Below, piece after piece: positions 8,514 through 18,359 of a stretch of DNA of 64,000 bases. A program made the translations under genes and the position numbers. Every line of letters begins with the position of its first letter. Within the stretch, counting starts at the first letter, position 1. Source of the DNA: Rhodopseudomonas palustris (lineage in GTDB: Bacteria; Pseudomonadota; Alphaproteobacteria; Rhizobiales; Xanthobacteraceae); contig JACRJB010000052.1 in NCBI GenBank assembly GCA_016215605.1, forward strand, positions 186,001-250,000, in the 5' to 3' direction. The notes under the pieces were generated by a model that was not told the DNA's origin, ran no database searches, and worked only from the letters and a program-made list of their open reading frames with translations.

Positions 8514-8792
8514 TCATGCGGCGCTGTCCGCGTCTGCGATCTGCGCCTCACTACGCGCCTTCGCCGATCGCCTGGCAACGATGATCGCCGCCACGGTGCC
8601 GACCACCAGCGCACAGGCCGGCCCCATGATGAAGATCGCTCCCATCGCCCCGCCGCCGTCGCGGTCGAACACGCCGAAATAGGTCGTGGCGATGATGTAC
8701 CCCACGATCGGGACAGCTTCGCCGGCGATCAGGCCGAGGACAAAGGCGACAACGATCCTGAGCGCACGCGGCAAGTTCATCCCTCCGGCCAT
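8514..8792 (-). CDS. Small two-helix membrane protein, unknown function
   Basis: 92 residues with two strong hydrophobic segments (ALRIVVAFVLGLIAGEAVPIVGYIIA and AIFIMGPACALVVGTVAAIIVA) and a charged C-terminus. No family is recognised. It is convergent with the SDR gene, 12 bases from its stop. An internal ATG at 8780 is an alternative start but has its purine-rich site too close. Codon use resembles neighbouring genes. Confidence 0.6.
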   Translation of the reverse strand: MAGGMNLPRALRIVVAFVLGLIAGEAVPIVGYIIATTYFGVFDRDGGGAMGAIFIMGPACALVVGTVAAIIVARRSAKARSEAQIADADSAA

Positions 8793-8852
8793 CCCGCACC
8801 GGACTCACTGTAGTCCGTCGCGGCGCCATCGGACAATCAGCTCACCCGGCGG

Positions 8853-9248
8853 TCATTCGAAACGGCCGCCTTTCTGAATGACTTCGATCTTGTAGCCATC
8901 CGGATCGGTCGCGAAGAAGAACGCCGCCAGCGTCGCGCCGTCGTGCTTCAACTCCCGCAGCGGGCCGGCCATCAGGCCTTCGCGTTCGAAGCGTGCATGT
9001 TCGGCGGCGAGATCGTCGACCACGACCGCGAGATGGCCGTAGCCGTCGCCGAGCTGATACGGCGCGGTCCGATCGTTGTTCACCGTGAGTTCGAGTTCGA
9101 ACGGCGACGACGGATGCCGCAGATAGATCAGGGTGAAATCGGCGAATGCCAGTCGATCGGCCGGCTCGAGCCCGAACGCCTTGCGATAGAATTCCAGCGA
9201 GCGTGCTTCGTCGAGCACGCGGATCATCGAATGAACCGGCTTGGCCAT
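8853..9248 (-). CDS. Glyoxalase I / VOC-family protein
   Basis: 131-residue vicinal-oxygen-chelate protein with the glyoxalase I layout: HSMIRVLDEARSLEFYRKAFGL, then SPFELELTVN, GYGHLAVVVDDL and FFFATDPDGYKIEVIQ. The likely metal ligands of lactoylglutathione lyase are the first-strand His, the Glu in LELT, the His in GHLA and the Glu in IEVIQ, all present. It probably isomerises methylglyoxal-glutathione adducts. The ATG at 9248 follows GGAGACC. It stands alone on its strand. Confidence 0.82.
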   Translation of the reverse strand: MAKPVHSMIRVLDEARSLEFYRKAFGLEPADRLAFADFTLIYLRHPSSPFELELTVNNDRTAPYQLGDGYGHLAVVVDDLAAEHARFEREGLMAGPLRELKHDGATLAAFFFATDPDGYKIEVIQKGGRFE

Positions 9249-9766
9249 CGTGTGTGGTCTCCTCATTGCAGTTGATGTTGTGGCCGTGCGAGCGCGGATC
9301 CGGCGACCGGCCTGTGCGGTGGGTAGTAAGAAGCGTCAGTCGGACGGCGCGTAGCGGCGAACGCGCGCAATGCGCAGCACCGCCGCGGTCCGACATCGCA
9401 TCGCAACATCGAAACCTTGGCGTGTGTGCGCTGGATGACAGACTCGTCCTTGCGCAAGCCATCAATAAGTATAGGCTTACCCTGAAGCGGAATTGCGCGC
9501 CGCTTGCGTTGGGGAAGTACGCGCGGGATCGATCGTCGTATCGAGGGTGCTCGATGAGCGACGATGCCCGCACCACATGGTTGCGCTCGACCTGATTGCG
9601 CTCGCTCGCGGTGCCTCGTGCGACCCATCGACAGTGCGATCAGGAGGCCGAACCCTTTCCTGACGCGCCGAACGCGACGGGCTGCCCGCTGGGGCGCTCG
9701 CAAGAACCTGTCGATCAAAGTTGCCTCGCTCGCTGTGCCGAGTGTTGCGACGTCGGGGGAACCGGC
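9249..9766. other. Intergenic region upstream of the first AcoR-like gene
   Basis: About 520 bases between divergent genes. An AT-rich patch near 9463-9482 could contribute to a promoter. No sigma-54 type -24/-12 element, repeat or RNA was recognised. The open frame upstream of 9767 has no family similarity and is not treated as coding. Confidence 0.45.
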
Positions 9767-11770
<2,004 letters not shown>

Positions 11771-12087
11771 GGTTCGCCGCGGTGTAGCGTCCTCTCCCTG
11801 CGGGCGGCAGGCGATCGCACATGAAATTTCGAGGGCACCGGAGCCTCCCTTCACCCTCCCCTCGAGGGGGAGGGTCGGCGTCCAGCCCGCGTAGCGGGAT
11901 GGACGACGGGGTGGGGTGAGCCGCGGGCACGGCGGATGAACTCTTCGCCACCCCACCCCGCTCGCTCCGCGAGCGACCCTCCCCCTCCAGGGGAGGGTCA
12001 TGCTCGTCGCGACCGTAAACTCTTATAAGCGCTCGACCTCTCCCAGCGCGCAAGGAGAGGTGAATGCCGTGCATCACAACGACGATA
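11771..12087. repeat. Intergenic palindromic repeat (caccctcccc type)
   Basis: Spacer between convergent genes. About 11845-12000 carries facing copies of ccctccccctcgag / ctccaggggaggg with internal caccccgtcgtcc/ccaccccg-like arms. Similar composition-biased repeats occur at about 31510-31680 and 51325-51457. It probably folds into a stable hairpin and ends transcription from both sides. Confidence 0.6.
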
Positions 12088-13716
12088 TCACAACAGCTCC
12101 GCGCCGCCGCCGATCGCCGGCCCGGAGGTGGGGTCGTAGTTGTCCGGCTTCTTGGCGATCAGCGTTTGCGTCGTCAGGATCAGCGCCGCGACCGAGCCGG
12201 CGTTGCGCACCGCCGAGTAGCTGACCTTGACCGGATCGATGATGCCGGATTTGATCATGTCCACCGTGGCGCCGCTGCGCGCGTCGAAGCCGTAGCCGTT
12301 GCTGGCCTTGGCGACCTTGTCGACCGCGGCGGCGCTGTCGCGGCCGCAATTGGCGACGATGCAGGCGAGCGGCTGGCTGAGCGCGCGCTGCATCAGCTCG
12401 GCGCCTTGCTTCGCACTCCCCTCCAGCTTGCTAATCAAGCCGTCGAGTTCGGGCGCGACGCGGATCATCGCCACGCCGCCCCCCGGCACCACGCCCTCCT
12501 CGATCGCCGCGCGCGTGGCGTTGATCGAATCCTCGATCAGCTGCGCACGACGCTTCTGCTCGACCGGCGTGGCGCCGCCGGCGAGGATCATCGCGGTGCC
12601 GCCCGACAGTTTGGCGAGCCGCTCCTGGAATTTGTCGCGCTCGATGTTCTCGGGCGCCGCCTCGTATTGCCGCAGCACCTGCTCGCGCCGCGCTTCGATC
12701 TCGTTCGGCTTGCCGTGGCCGGCGGTGATCAGCGTCTTCGACGACGAAATCCTCACCTGTCGCGCCCCGCCGAGATCCTCGAGCTTGGCGCGCTCCAGCG
12801 TGCCGCCGAGATCGCGCGAGATCACCCGGCCGCCGGTCGCGACCGCGATGTCTTCCAGCATCGCCTTGCGCCAGTGGCCGTATTCCGGCGGATGGATCGC
12901 CGCGACCTTGACGTTGGTCTTCTCGCGCCTCGACAGCAGCATCATGATCACCGGGGGCGCCACTTCCTCGGCGATGATCAGCAGCGGCCGGCCGCTCTTC
13001 TCGATCAGCCCGAACACGCCCGCGAGCTGATCGCTGGTCTGGATCTTGTGATCGGTCATCAGGATATATGGCTCGTCGAGCACCACCTGCATCCGCTCCA
13101 CATCGGTCACCATGTGGTGCGAGAGATAGCCGCGCTCGAACGCCATGCCTTCGACCACTTCCAGCGTGGTCTCGACGGTCGAGCCGAACTCGACCGCGAC
13201 GATGCCATGGTTGCCGGCGCGCTCGAACGCTTCGGCGACCATCGCGCCGAGCCGCGCATCGTTGACCGCAATGGTGGCGATGGCGCGGATGCCGTTCGGG
13301 CCGTCGACCGGCTTCGCCGCCCGCTTCAGCGCCTTGATGGTTTCCTCCACCGCCGCTTCCAACCCTTCGACCAGCTCGACCGCGTTGGCGCCGCCAGCCA
13401 GCAGCTTGAGGCCGTGCTGCACCAGGAAATCCGCCAGCACCGTCGCCGTGGTGGTGCCGTCGCCGGCGACCTCGTTGGTCTGCTTGGAGACTTCGCGCAG
13501 CACCTGGGCGCCCATGTTTTCGAACGGGCATTCCAGCTCGATCTCGGCGGCGATGCTGACGCCGTCGCGCGACACCAGAGGCGTGCCGATCGGCCGGTCC
13601 ATCACCGCATTCATGCCCTTCGGGCCCAGCGTGCCGCTGACCGCCTTGGCCAGTTTCGCGACCCCGCGCCCGAGCGCTTCGCGCGCCTGCGCATCATGAA
13701 GCATCATCTTCGACAT
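12088..13716 (-). CDS. mimG: GroEL-like chaperonin dedicated to the monooxygenase (MimG type)
   Basis: 542-residue 60-kDa chaperonin. It has the nucleotide-binding LGPKGMN near the N-terminus, the DGTTTATVLA motif, and EEGVVPGGGVAMIR. It starts MSKMMLHDAQAREALGRG and ends AIGGGAELL, so it lacks the Gly-Gly-Met tail of the housekeeping GroEL, and no groES is adjacent. In mycobacterial mimABCD and rhodococcal prm loci, a GroEL-like protein next to the operon is needed for productive folding of the oxygenase; position here is the same. The ATG at 13716 follows AAAGGAAG. It is the last gene of the operon. Confidence 0.9.
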   Translation of the reverse strand: MSKMMLHDAQAREALGRGVAKLAKAVSGTLGPKGMNAVMDRPIGTPLVSRDGVSIAAEIELECPFENMGAQVLREVSKQTNEVAGDGTTTATVLADFLVQHGLKLLAGGANAVELVEGLEAAVEETIKALKRAAKPVDGPNGIRAIATIAVNDARLGAMVAEAFERAGNHGIVAVEFGSTVETTLEVVEGMAFERGYLSHHMVTDVERMQVVLDEPYILMTDHKIQTSDQLAGVFGLIEKSGRPLLIIAEEVAPPVIMMLLSRREKTNVKVAAIHPPEYGHWRKAMLEDIAVATGGRVISRDLGGTLERAKLEDLGGARQVRISSSKTLITAGHGKPNEIEARREQVLRQYEAAPENIERDKFQERLAKLSGGTAMILAGGATPVEQKRRAQLIEDSINATRAAIEEGVVPGGGVAMIRVAPELDGLISKLEGSAKQGAELMQRALSQPLACIVANCGRDSAAAVDKVAKASNGYGFDARSGATVDMIKSGIIDPVKVSYSAVRNAGSVAALILTTQTLIAKKPDNYDPTSGPAIGGGAELL

Positions 13717-13742
13717 CGTGTTCTTCCTTTGTGGTGCACGCG

Positions 13743-14507
13743 CTACGCGGACAATTGTGACGTTTGGTCGGCCAGTCCGGTGCGCCGTGGCGTGATCGGC
13801 GTCTCGGTATCGAAGCGGACGTGCAGCAGCCCGCGGCACAGCGCGCTGTTGAATTCGGCATTGACGTCGACGCGCCGCAGCGCGCGGACATAAGTGAGCA
13901 GGGTCTCGGCGTGCAGCGGATCGCCGTCGGCATCGACGAAGGCGAGCGGCTCGTCCGCGGCCGCCGCCACCGCGCGGCGCTCGAGATAGCGGCCGAGCAA
14001 CGTCGTACCGGCTTCGTCGAAGCGAAGCTGCGTCAGATCGTCGAACCGCAGCGTCACCAGCGCCTCGGGCCGGTGGCCGGCATCGAGCAGATGCGCCAGC
14101 AAGGCGGCCTGCCGGCGCTGGAACGCCTTGAGCAGAAACGTCCGCCGCACCTCGTCGAGATCGCCGTCGGCCTCGTCGCCGAAGGTCTCCTGGAAGGAGA
14201 GCCCCTGCGCCAGACCGGCATTGATCTTGTCGGCGTACATGTGCTCGCCCAGCGTGACCTCGACGGCCTCGACCCACGGCAGCTCCAGCACCGCGCGGCG
14301 CATGTCGTCCGCCATCAGGAACGAGAAGTTGGCGGCGCACCAATAGGTCGGCAGGCGGAAGCCGATGCGGACGCGATTGTCCGCATCCACCTCGACCGCC
14401 GTGACGAATTTCAGATCGGTGACCGGCTCGTCGAGTTCGGGATCGGTCACCGTCTGCAGCCGGGCCCAGATCTGGGCCTGGCGGTCGTCGTTGATCGCGG
14501 CCGCCAT
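13743..14507 (-). CDS. DUF59/MIP18-domain protein of the monooxygenase cluster
   Basis: 254 residues. The N-terminal third is a DUF59 (PaaD/SufT-like) domain: IWARLQTVTDPELDEPVTDLKFVTAVEVD, GFRLPTYWCAANFSFLMADDMR. Such domains take part in iron-sulfur or di-iron protein maturation, and one is found in mycobacterial mim loci. The remaining 150 residues (DEVRRTFLLKAFQRRQAALL to the end) match no family I recognise. It sits 4 bases after the amidohydrolase and 26 bases before groEL. A role in metallating the di-iron oxygenase is inference. Confidence 0.8.
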   Translation of the reverse strand: MAAAINDDRQAQIWARLQTVTDPELDEPVTDLKFVTAVEVDADNRVRIGFRLPTYWCAANFSFLMADDMRRAVLELPWVEAVEVTLGEHMYADKINAGLAQGLSFQETFGDEADGDLDEVRRTFLLKAFQRRQAALLAHLLDAGHRPEALVTLRFDDLTQLRFDEAGTTLLGRYLERRAVAAAADEPLAFVDADGDPLHAETLLTYVRALRRVDVNAEFNSALCRGLLHVRFDTETPITPRRTGLADQTSQLSA

Positions 14508-14511
14508 CGGC

Positions 14512-15552
14512 TCACTCCGCGGCGTGAGCGGCGGCGAGATGCTGATAACCGCCGATCGCGTCGATCCGCTTCTTCTGCGCCTCGATGTCGATGTCGTAGA
14601 GCCGCGCGGCGTTGAGACCGAGAATCTTCTTCTTGGTCTCGAGCGTCAGCACCGAGCCGGTTTCCTTGCTCAGTTCCTCCGGAATCTCGAACGCCATGAA
14701 CTTGTCGATCAGCCATTTCGGCGTCCAGATGCCGTAATCGCTGCCGTACAGGATCTTGTCGGGGCCGATCCAGAACAGCAGCTCGGCCATCACATGGGCG
14801 AAATAGGCCGGGCGGGTGTGGATGAACGGCAGCGCCACGGCGATGCCGCCATAGACGTTGGTCTCCTGGGTGGCGATCCAGCAGAAATCGTCGAGCCGCG
14901 GCAGACCGCAATGCTCGACGATGAAGTTCAGATCCTGGAACGAGGTCGCGACGTCGTCGATGTCGCCGACCGCGAAGGAGTCCTTGTTCAGCGGGATGAT
15001 GGTCGGGCCCTTGTGGACGTGGATGTTCTTGATCCCGAGCTTCTGCGCGGCTTCGAGGAACTTGTAGGAGTCCTTGTCGTCGAGCCGGTACCCCTTGGAC
15101 TCGCCGCGCCATTCCGCGGTGTAGAGCTTGACGCCCTGCAGCTTGTACTTCTCGGCGTCGGCGTGAAGCTGCTCCAGCCCCTTGTTGCCGTCGCGCGGAT
15201 CGAACGCCCCGTTGAGGATGAAGCGTTCCGGATGCTTCTTCTTCAGCGCCGAATTGCGCTCCACGGTGTTGAAGCCGTTGTTGTAGAAGTCCGTCAGGTA
15301 GGTCGACTGCAGGATCGCCATGTCGTCGTAGCCGCGGACGAACAGGTCGTCGTGCATGGTCTGGGCGTCGTATTTCTCGAACTGCTCCAGCGTCCACTTC
15401 TCTTCCGGCGGGCTGAGATTGGCGTGGTAGGCGTAGAAGCACTCGATGAATTGCTTGCCGTGAACGTTCTTCTGGTTGGCGGGGCTGCCGTCCCAGAAAT
15501 GCGTATGGCCGTCGATCACAAAGATCTCTTCCCCGGATGCGGTTCTGTACAT
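14512..15552 (-). CDS. Amidohydrolase-family (amidohydro_2) protein
   Basis: 346-residue TIM-barrel metal hydrolase of the amidohydrolase-2 group (ACMSD/decarboxylase-like). The first metal-binding motif is DGHTHFWDG, followed by NIHVHKGP, FIVEHCGLPRL and LYGSDYGIWTP with the barrel-end Asp. Homologues are a regular part of Mim/Prm propane monooxygenase operons, but their reaction has not been settled. It lies 91 bases after mimD. No signal peptide, so cytoplasmic. Confidence 0.82.
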   Translation of the reverse strand: MYRTASGEEIFVIDGHTHFWDGSPANQKNVHGKQFIECFYAYHANLSPPEEKWTLEQFEKYDAQTMHDDLFVRGYDDMAILQSTYLTDFYNNGFNTVERNSALKKKHPERFILNGAFDPRDGNKGLEQLHADAEKYKLQGVKLYTAEWRGESKGYRLDDKDSYKFLEAAQKLGIKNIHVHKGPTIIPLNKDSFAVGDIDDVATSFQDLNFIVEHCGLPRLDDFCWIATQETNVYGGIAVALPFIHTRPAYFAHVMAELLFWIGPDKILYGSDYGIWTPKWLIDKFMAFEIPEELSKETGSVLTLETKKKILGLNAARLYDIDIEAQKKRIDAIGGYQHLAAAHAAE

Positions 15553-15643
15553 CGCGTTTCTCCCTACCCTGCCACGTTGGGCGATTGATTGATGATCGTT
15601 GGTCGTCGAAAGCGGGGCCGGACGCGGTCCGGCCCCGGCCGCG

Positions 15644-16003
15644 TCAATGCTCGATGTAGGCCAGCGCCTCGGTCATGTCGCCGAAGCACACCACGGTGTC
15701 GTCGTCCACCATCACCATCCGGCCGTAATGCGTCGAGGTCGAGATCTCGAACAGATACGGGGTCATCTCGCGGCCGAGCGCCTCGCTGATCTCGCTCATC
15801 TTGAACACCAGCTTGCCCTCGCCATCGATCCGGATCATCGCCGGCATGAAGGTGACGGTGACGCCCTTCTTCTGCTCCATCACCTCGGCGATGGCGCGGG
15901 CCTCGACGCTGTCGTTCATCGTGACCCCGCATTGGTGCGAGATCGTCTCTTCGAATTTGATGTCCTTCATCGACTTGAAGATGTTCGCAACGGCCTCAGA
16001 CAT
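15644..16003 (-). CDS. mimD: MimD, MmoB/DmpM-type coupling protein
   Basis: 119-residue cofactorless effector protein of soluble di-iron monooxygenases. The MmoB/DmpM pattern is visible in CGVTMNDSVEARAIAEVMEQKKGVTVTFMPAMIRIDGEGKLVF. Such proteins dock on the hydroxylase and tune oxygen activation and electron flow. It lies 76 bases after mimC and 91 before the amidohydrolase gene, preserving the A-B-C-D order of mycobacterial mim clusters. Confidence 0.9.
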   Translation of the reverse strand: MSEAVANIFKSMKDIKFEETISHQCGVTMNDSVEARAIAEVMEQKKGVTVTFMPAMIRIDGEGKLVFKMSEISEALGREMTPYLFEISTSTHYGRMVMVDDDTVVCFGDMTEALAYIEH

Positions 16004-16079
16004 TTCGTTCTCCTGAACAGGTGATGACTCTCTCGACAGCTTAATTCGCGCCGGAACCGCGTCGATTCCGGCGCACTCG

Positions 16080-17144
16080 TCATGAGGCCTGGAGGCCGAC
16101 CTGCGAGCAGATCGTCTGGATGCGATTGTGCGCGCGTTCTTGTGCCTCGGCGAAGCTCGACACCTTGACGCGGGGCTGCGACCAGATCGGCTGCAGATTG
16201 GCCGCGGCCTCCTTGGCGAGGGCGCCGTGATGCGCGATCCAACCGTTGAACAGCTTGACGTTGTGCGCGCCGTGCTCCTTGTCGTGCGTCAGCATGTGGA
16301 TCAGCTCGACGGTGTTGGCGAGGTTGCGCTCGTAGTCGGCCTCGGCCGCGGCGACCACCGACGGCGTCGCAAAATCGCCCTGCGACGCCGCCATCTGCAT
16401 GATGAAGCCGCTGCGGAACAGCTCGCCGACCAACGGCTCGAACACCAGGTTGGTCGCCAGATACTGCTCGAGATAGTCGGTCGCGCCCATGATCGCTTCG
16501 ATCGACTTGCGCGTGCCCTGCCAGATCGGATTCTCCAGCCAGTGCTTCTTGCCGGCGTTGTGGTCGAAGCCCTGAAGGTCGAGGCCGATCTCGCTGAGAT
16601 ACAGCGTCAGATCCTGCGCGAAGCGCAGCTTGTACGACGAGTTGGTCAGCGTCGCGTTGTTGATCATCTGGGTGTAGCCGTAGCGCTGCGCCTGCATCAG
16701 CGAGGTGCCGAGCCCGAATTCGGCGTGTTTGTAGGCGCCGAGATGATCCTGCAACACCTTGACCCAGGCGCTGTCGAAGCGCTTCGGTGCGCCGGACTTG
16801 CGCGCGTTCTCGATCACGCCCTGGACCATGCCGCAGATCGTCGACTGGCGCTGATAATGCGTGCGCTCCCACTCCTGGTCGACCGCGCGGAACTGATGCC
16901 AGTTCGAGCTCAGCGCCTTGGTCCAGGTCTTGGAATAGGTCGGGGTGCCGTCGGGGAACGAGATGATCCAGTCCTGCAGCAGATAGCGCTCCGGATCCGG
17001 CTGGACGTCGACCGTCATGTCTTCGTAATGGCTCGCCTTGCGGGCCTTTGGCTCGAAGTAATTGTACTTGCGGCTGTCGGATCCGGCGAACACCGCGGAG
17101 CCGGCGGCGCCGGATTTCTGGACGGTCTGTGGGCTAGCGCTCAT
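16080..17144 (-). CDS. mimC: MimC, small (beta) subunit of the di-iron monooxygenase
   Basis: 354-residue beta subunit of a soluble binuclear-iron monooxygenase hydroxylase. It has the ferritin-like architecture of the catalytic subunit without its metal ligands. Family features are DWIISFPDGTPTYSKTWTKALSSNWHQFRAVDQEWERTHY split over its first 120 residues, and FEPLVGELFRSGFIMQMAASQGDFATPSVV later. It is 60 bases downstream of the reductase gene. Confidence 0.9.
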   Translation of the reverse strand: MSASPQTVQKSGAAGSAVFAGSDSRKYNYFEPKARKASHYEDMTVDVQPDPERYLLQDWIISFPDGTPTYSKTWTKALSSNWHQFRAVDQEWERTHYQRQSTICGMVQGVIENARKSGAPKRFDSAWVKVLQDHLGAYKHAEFGLGTSLMQAQRYGYTQMINNATLTNSSYKLRFAQDLTLYLSEIGLDLQGFDHNAGKKHWLENPIWQGTRKSIEAIMGATDYLEQYLATNLVFEPLVGELFRSGFIMQMAASQGDFATPSVVAAAEADYERNLANTVELIHMLTHDKEHGAHNVKLFNGWIAHHGALAKEAAANLQPIWSQPRVKVSSFAEAQERAHNRIQTICSQVGLQAS

Positions 17145-17204
17145 GTTGTCCTCCCTGGGTCGTGATGCTTTGCTTTGCGGTCTCTTTCGGTGACGGCAGC
17201 GCCG

Positions 17205-18248
17205 TCACCGCGTGGCGGGGGTAAATTTGTCGAAATAGATGTGGTCGGGCTCGACATTGGCCATCTGCAGCACCGGCAGCACCGCGTCGATCATCGGCAC
17301 CGGGCCGCAGGCATAGGCGTCGATCACGCCGGCGAGCGGCTCGGTGCGCAGCCTGCGCTGCACCACCTCGTGGATGAAGCCGGTCTCGCCGTCCCACTGA
17401 TCGTCCGGCGTGGCGTGCGACAGTGCCGGGATGAATTCGAAGTCGGGCAGCGCCGCGGTCATCGCCTTGATCTCGTCGAGCATGAACAGATCGGCGCGGG
17501 TGCGGGCGCCGTAGAAGAACCGCACCGGCCGTTGGTCGCCGCTCTGGACGTGATCCGACAACATCGACCACAACGGCGACATCCCGGAGCCGCCGCCGAT
17601 CAGCAGCATCGGCCCGCTGCGGTTCTCCCGCCGATAGCAGGTGCCGTACGGCCCCTTCGCGGTCAGCACCGCACCCGGCTGCAGCGCGCCGTCGAGCTGC
17701 GACGAGAACGCACCGTTCGGGTATTTCTTGATGATGAAGGACAGATGCGTGCCCTCGACCGGCGCATTGGCCATCGAGAACGCCCGAGTGATTCCAGCTT
17801 CGGGCAGCGTCAGATCGACATATTGGCCCGCAAAGAATTTCATCGGCTTGTCGAGCTCGATCTCCAGCAGCCTTATGTCGTGGGTCAGCGCCGTGACTTT
17901 GCTGAGCCGCGCGTCGAAGCTCTTCACGGCGATCGCGTGCGACAGCAGTTCCTCGTCGAAGTTCAGCAGTTCGACTTCGATGTCGCTGAAGGCGTGCATC
18001 TTGCAGAGCAGCACGTGCTCGGTCTCGCGCTCGTAGTCCGGCAGCGCGAAGGTGGAGTATTTCAGCATCTCGACGTCGCCGCTGAGCACCCGCGACTTGC
18101 AGGAGCCGCATTGGCCTTCCTTGCAGCCGTGCATCAGCGCGATGCCCTGGCGGAAGGCGGCGTCGAGAACGGTCTCGCCCTCCTCGACATCCATCTCGAT
18201 GCCGACGGGTTCGAACCGGACCTTGTAAGTTGTGGTGACGTCGGACAT
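17205..18248 (-). CDS. mimB: MimB, monooxygenase NADH reductase
   Basis: 347-residue reductase feeding electrons from NADH to the hydroxylase. Residues 1-97 are a plant-type 2Fe-2S ferredoxin with cysteines C42, C47, C50 and C82. About 105-205 form the FAD domain (RAFSMANAP), and the rest is the NAD domain (LLIGGGSGMSPLWSML, FYGARTRADLF, YACGPVPMIDA). It lies 111 bases downstream of mimA. All cofactor ligands are present, so it looks functional. Confidence 0.92.
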   Translation of the reverse strand: MSDVTTTYKVRFEPVGIEMDVEEGETVLDAAFRQGIALMHGCKEGQCGSCKSRVLSGDVEMLKYSTFALPDYERETEHVLLCKMHAFSDIEVELLNFDEELLSHAIAVKSFDARLSKVTALTHDIRLLEIELDKPMKFFAGQYVDLTLPEAGITRAFSMANAPVEGTHLSFIIKKYPNGAFSSQLDGALQPGAVLTAKGPYGTCYRRENRSGPMLLIGGGSGMSPLWSMLSDHVQSGDQRPVRFFYGARTRADLFMLDEIKAMTAALPDFEFIPALSHATPDDQWDGETGFIHEVVQRRLRTEPLAGVIDAYACGPVPMIDAVLPVLQMANVEPDHIYFDKFTPATR

Positions 18249-18359
18249 GCTCTTCGACCTGTTGTGATGAGACAGATCGCAACGCGCAGGCGCGTCGCAT
18301 CGCGAGTGGCGGGTGGCGCGAGGGAGCCGCGGCCTGCGGCCCCCTCGCCCCGGCCGGGC

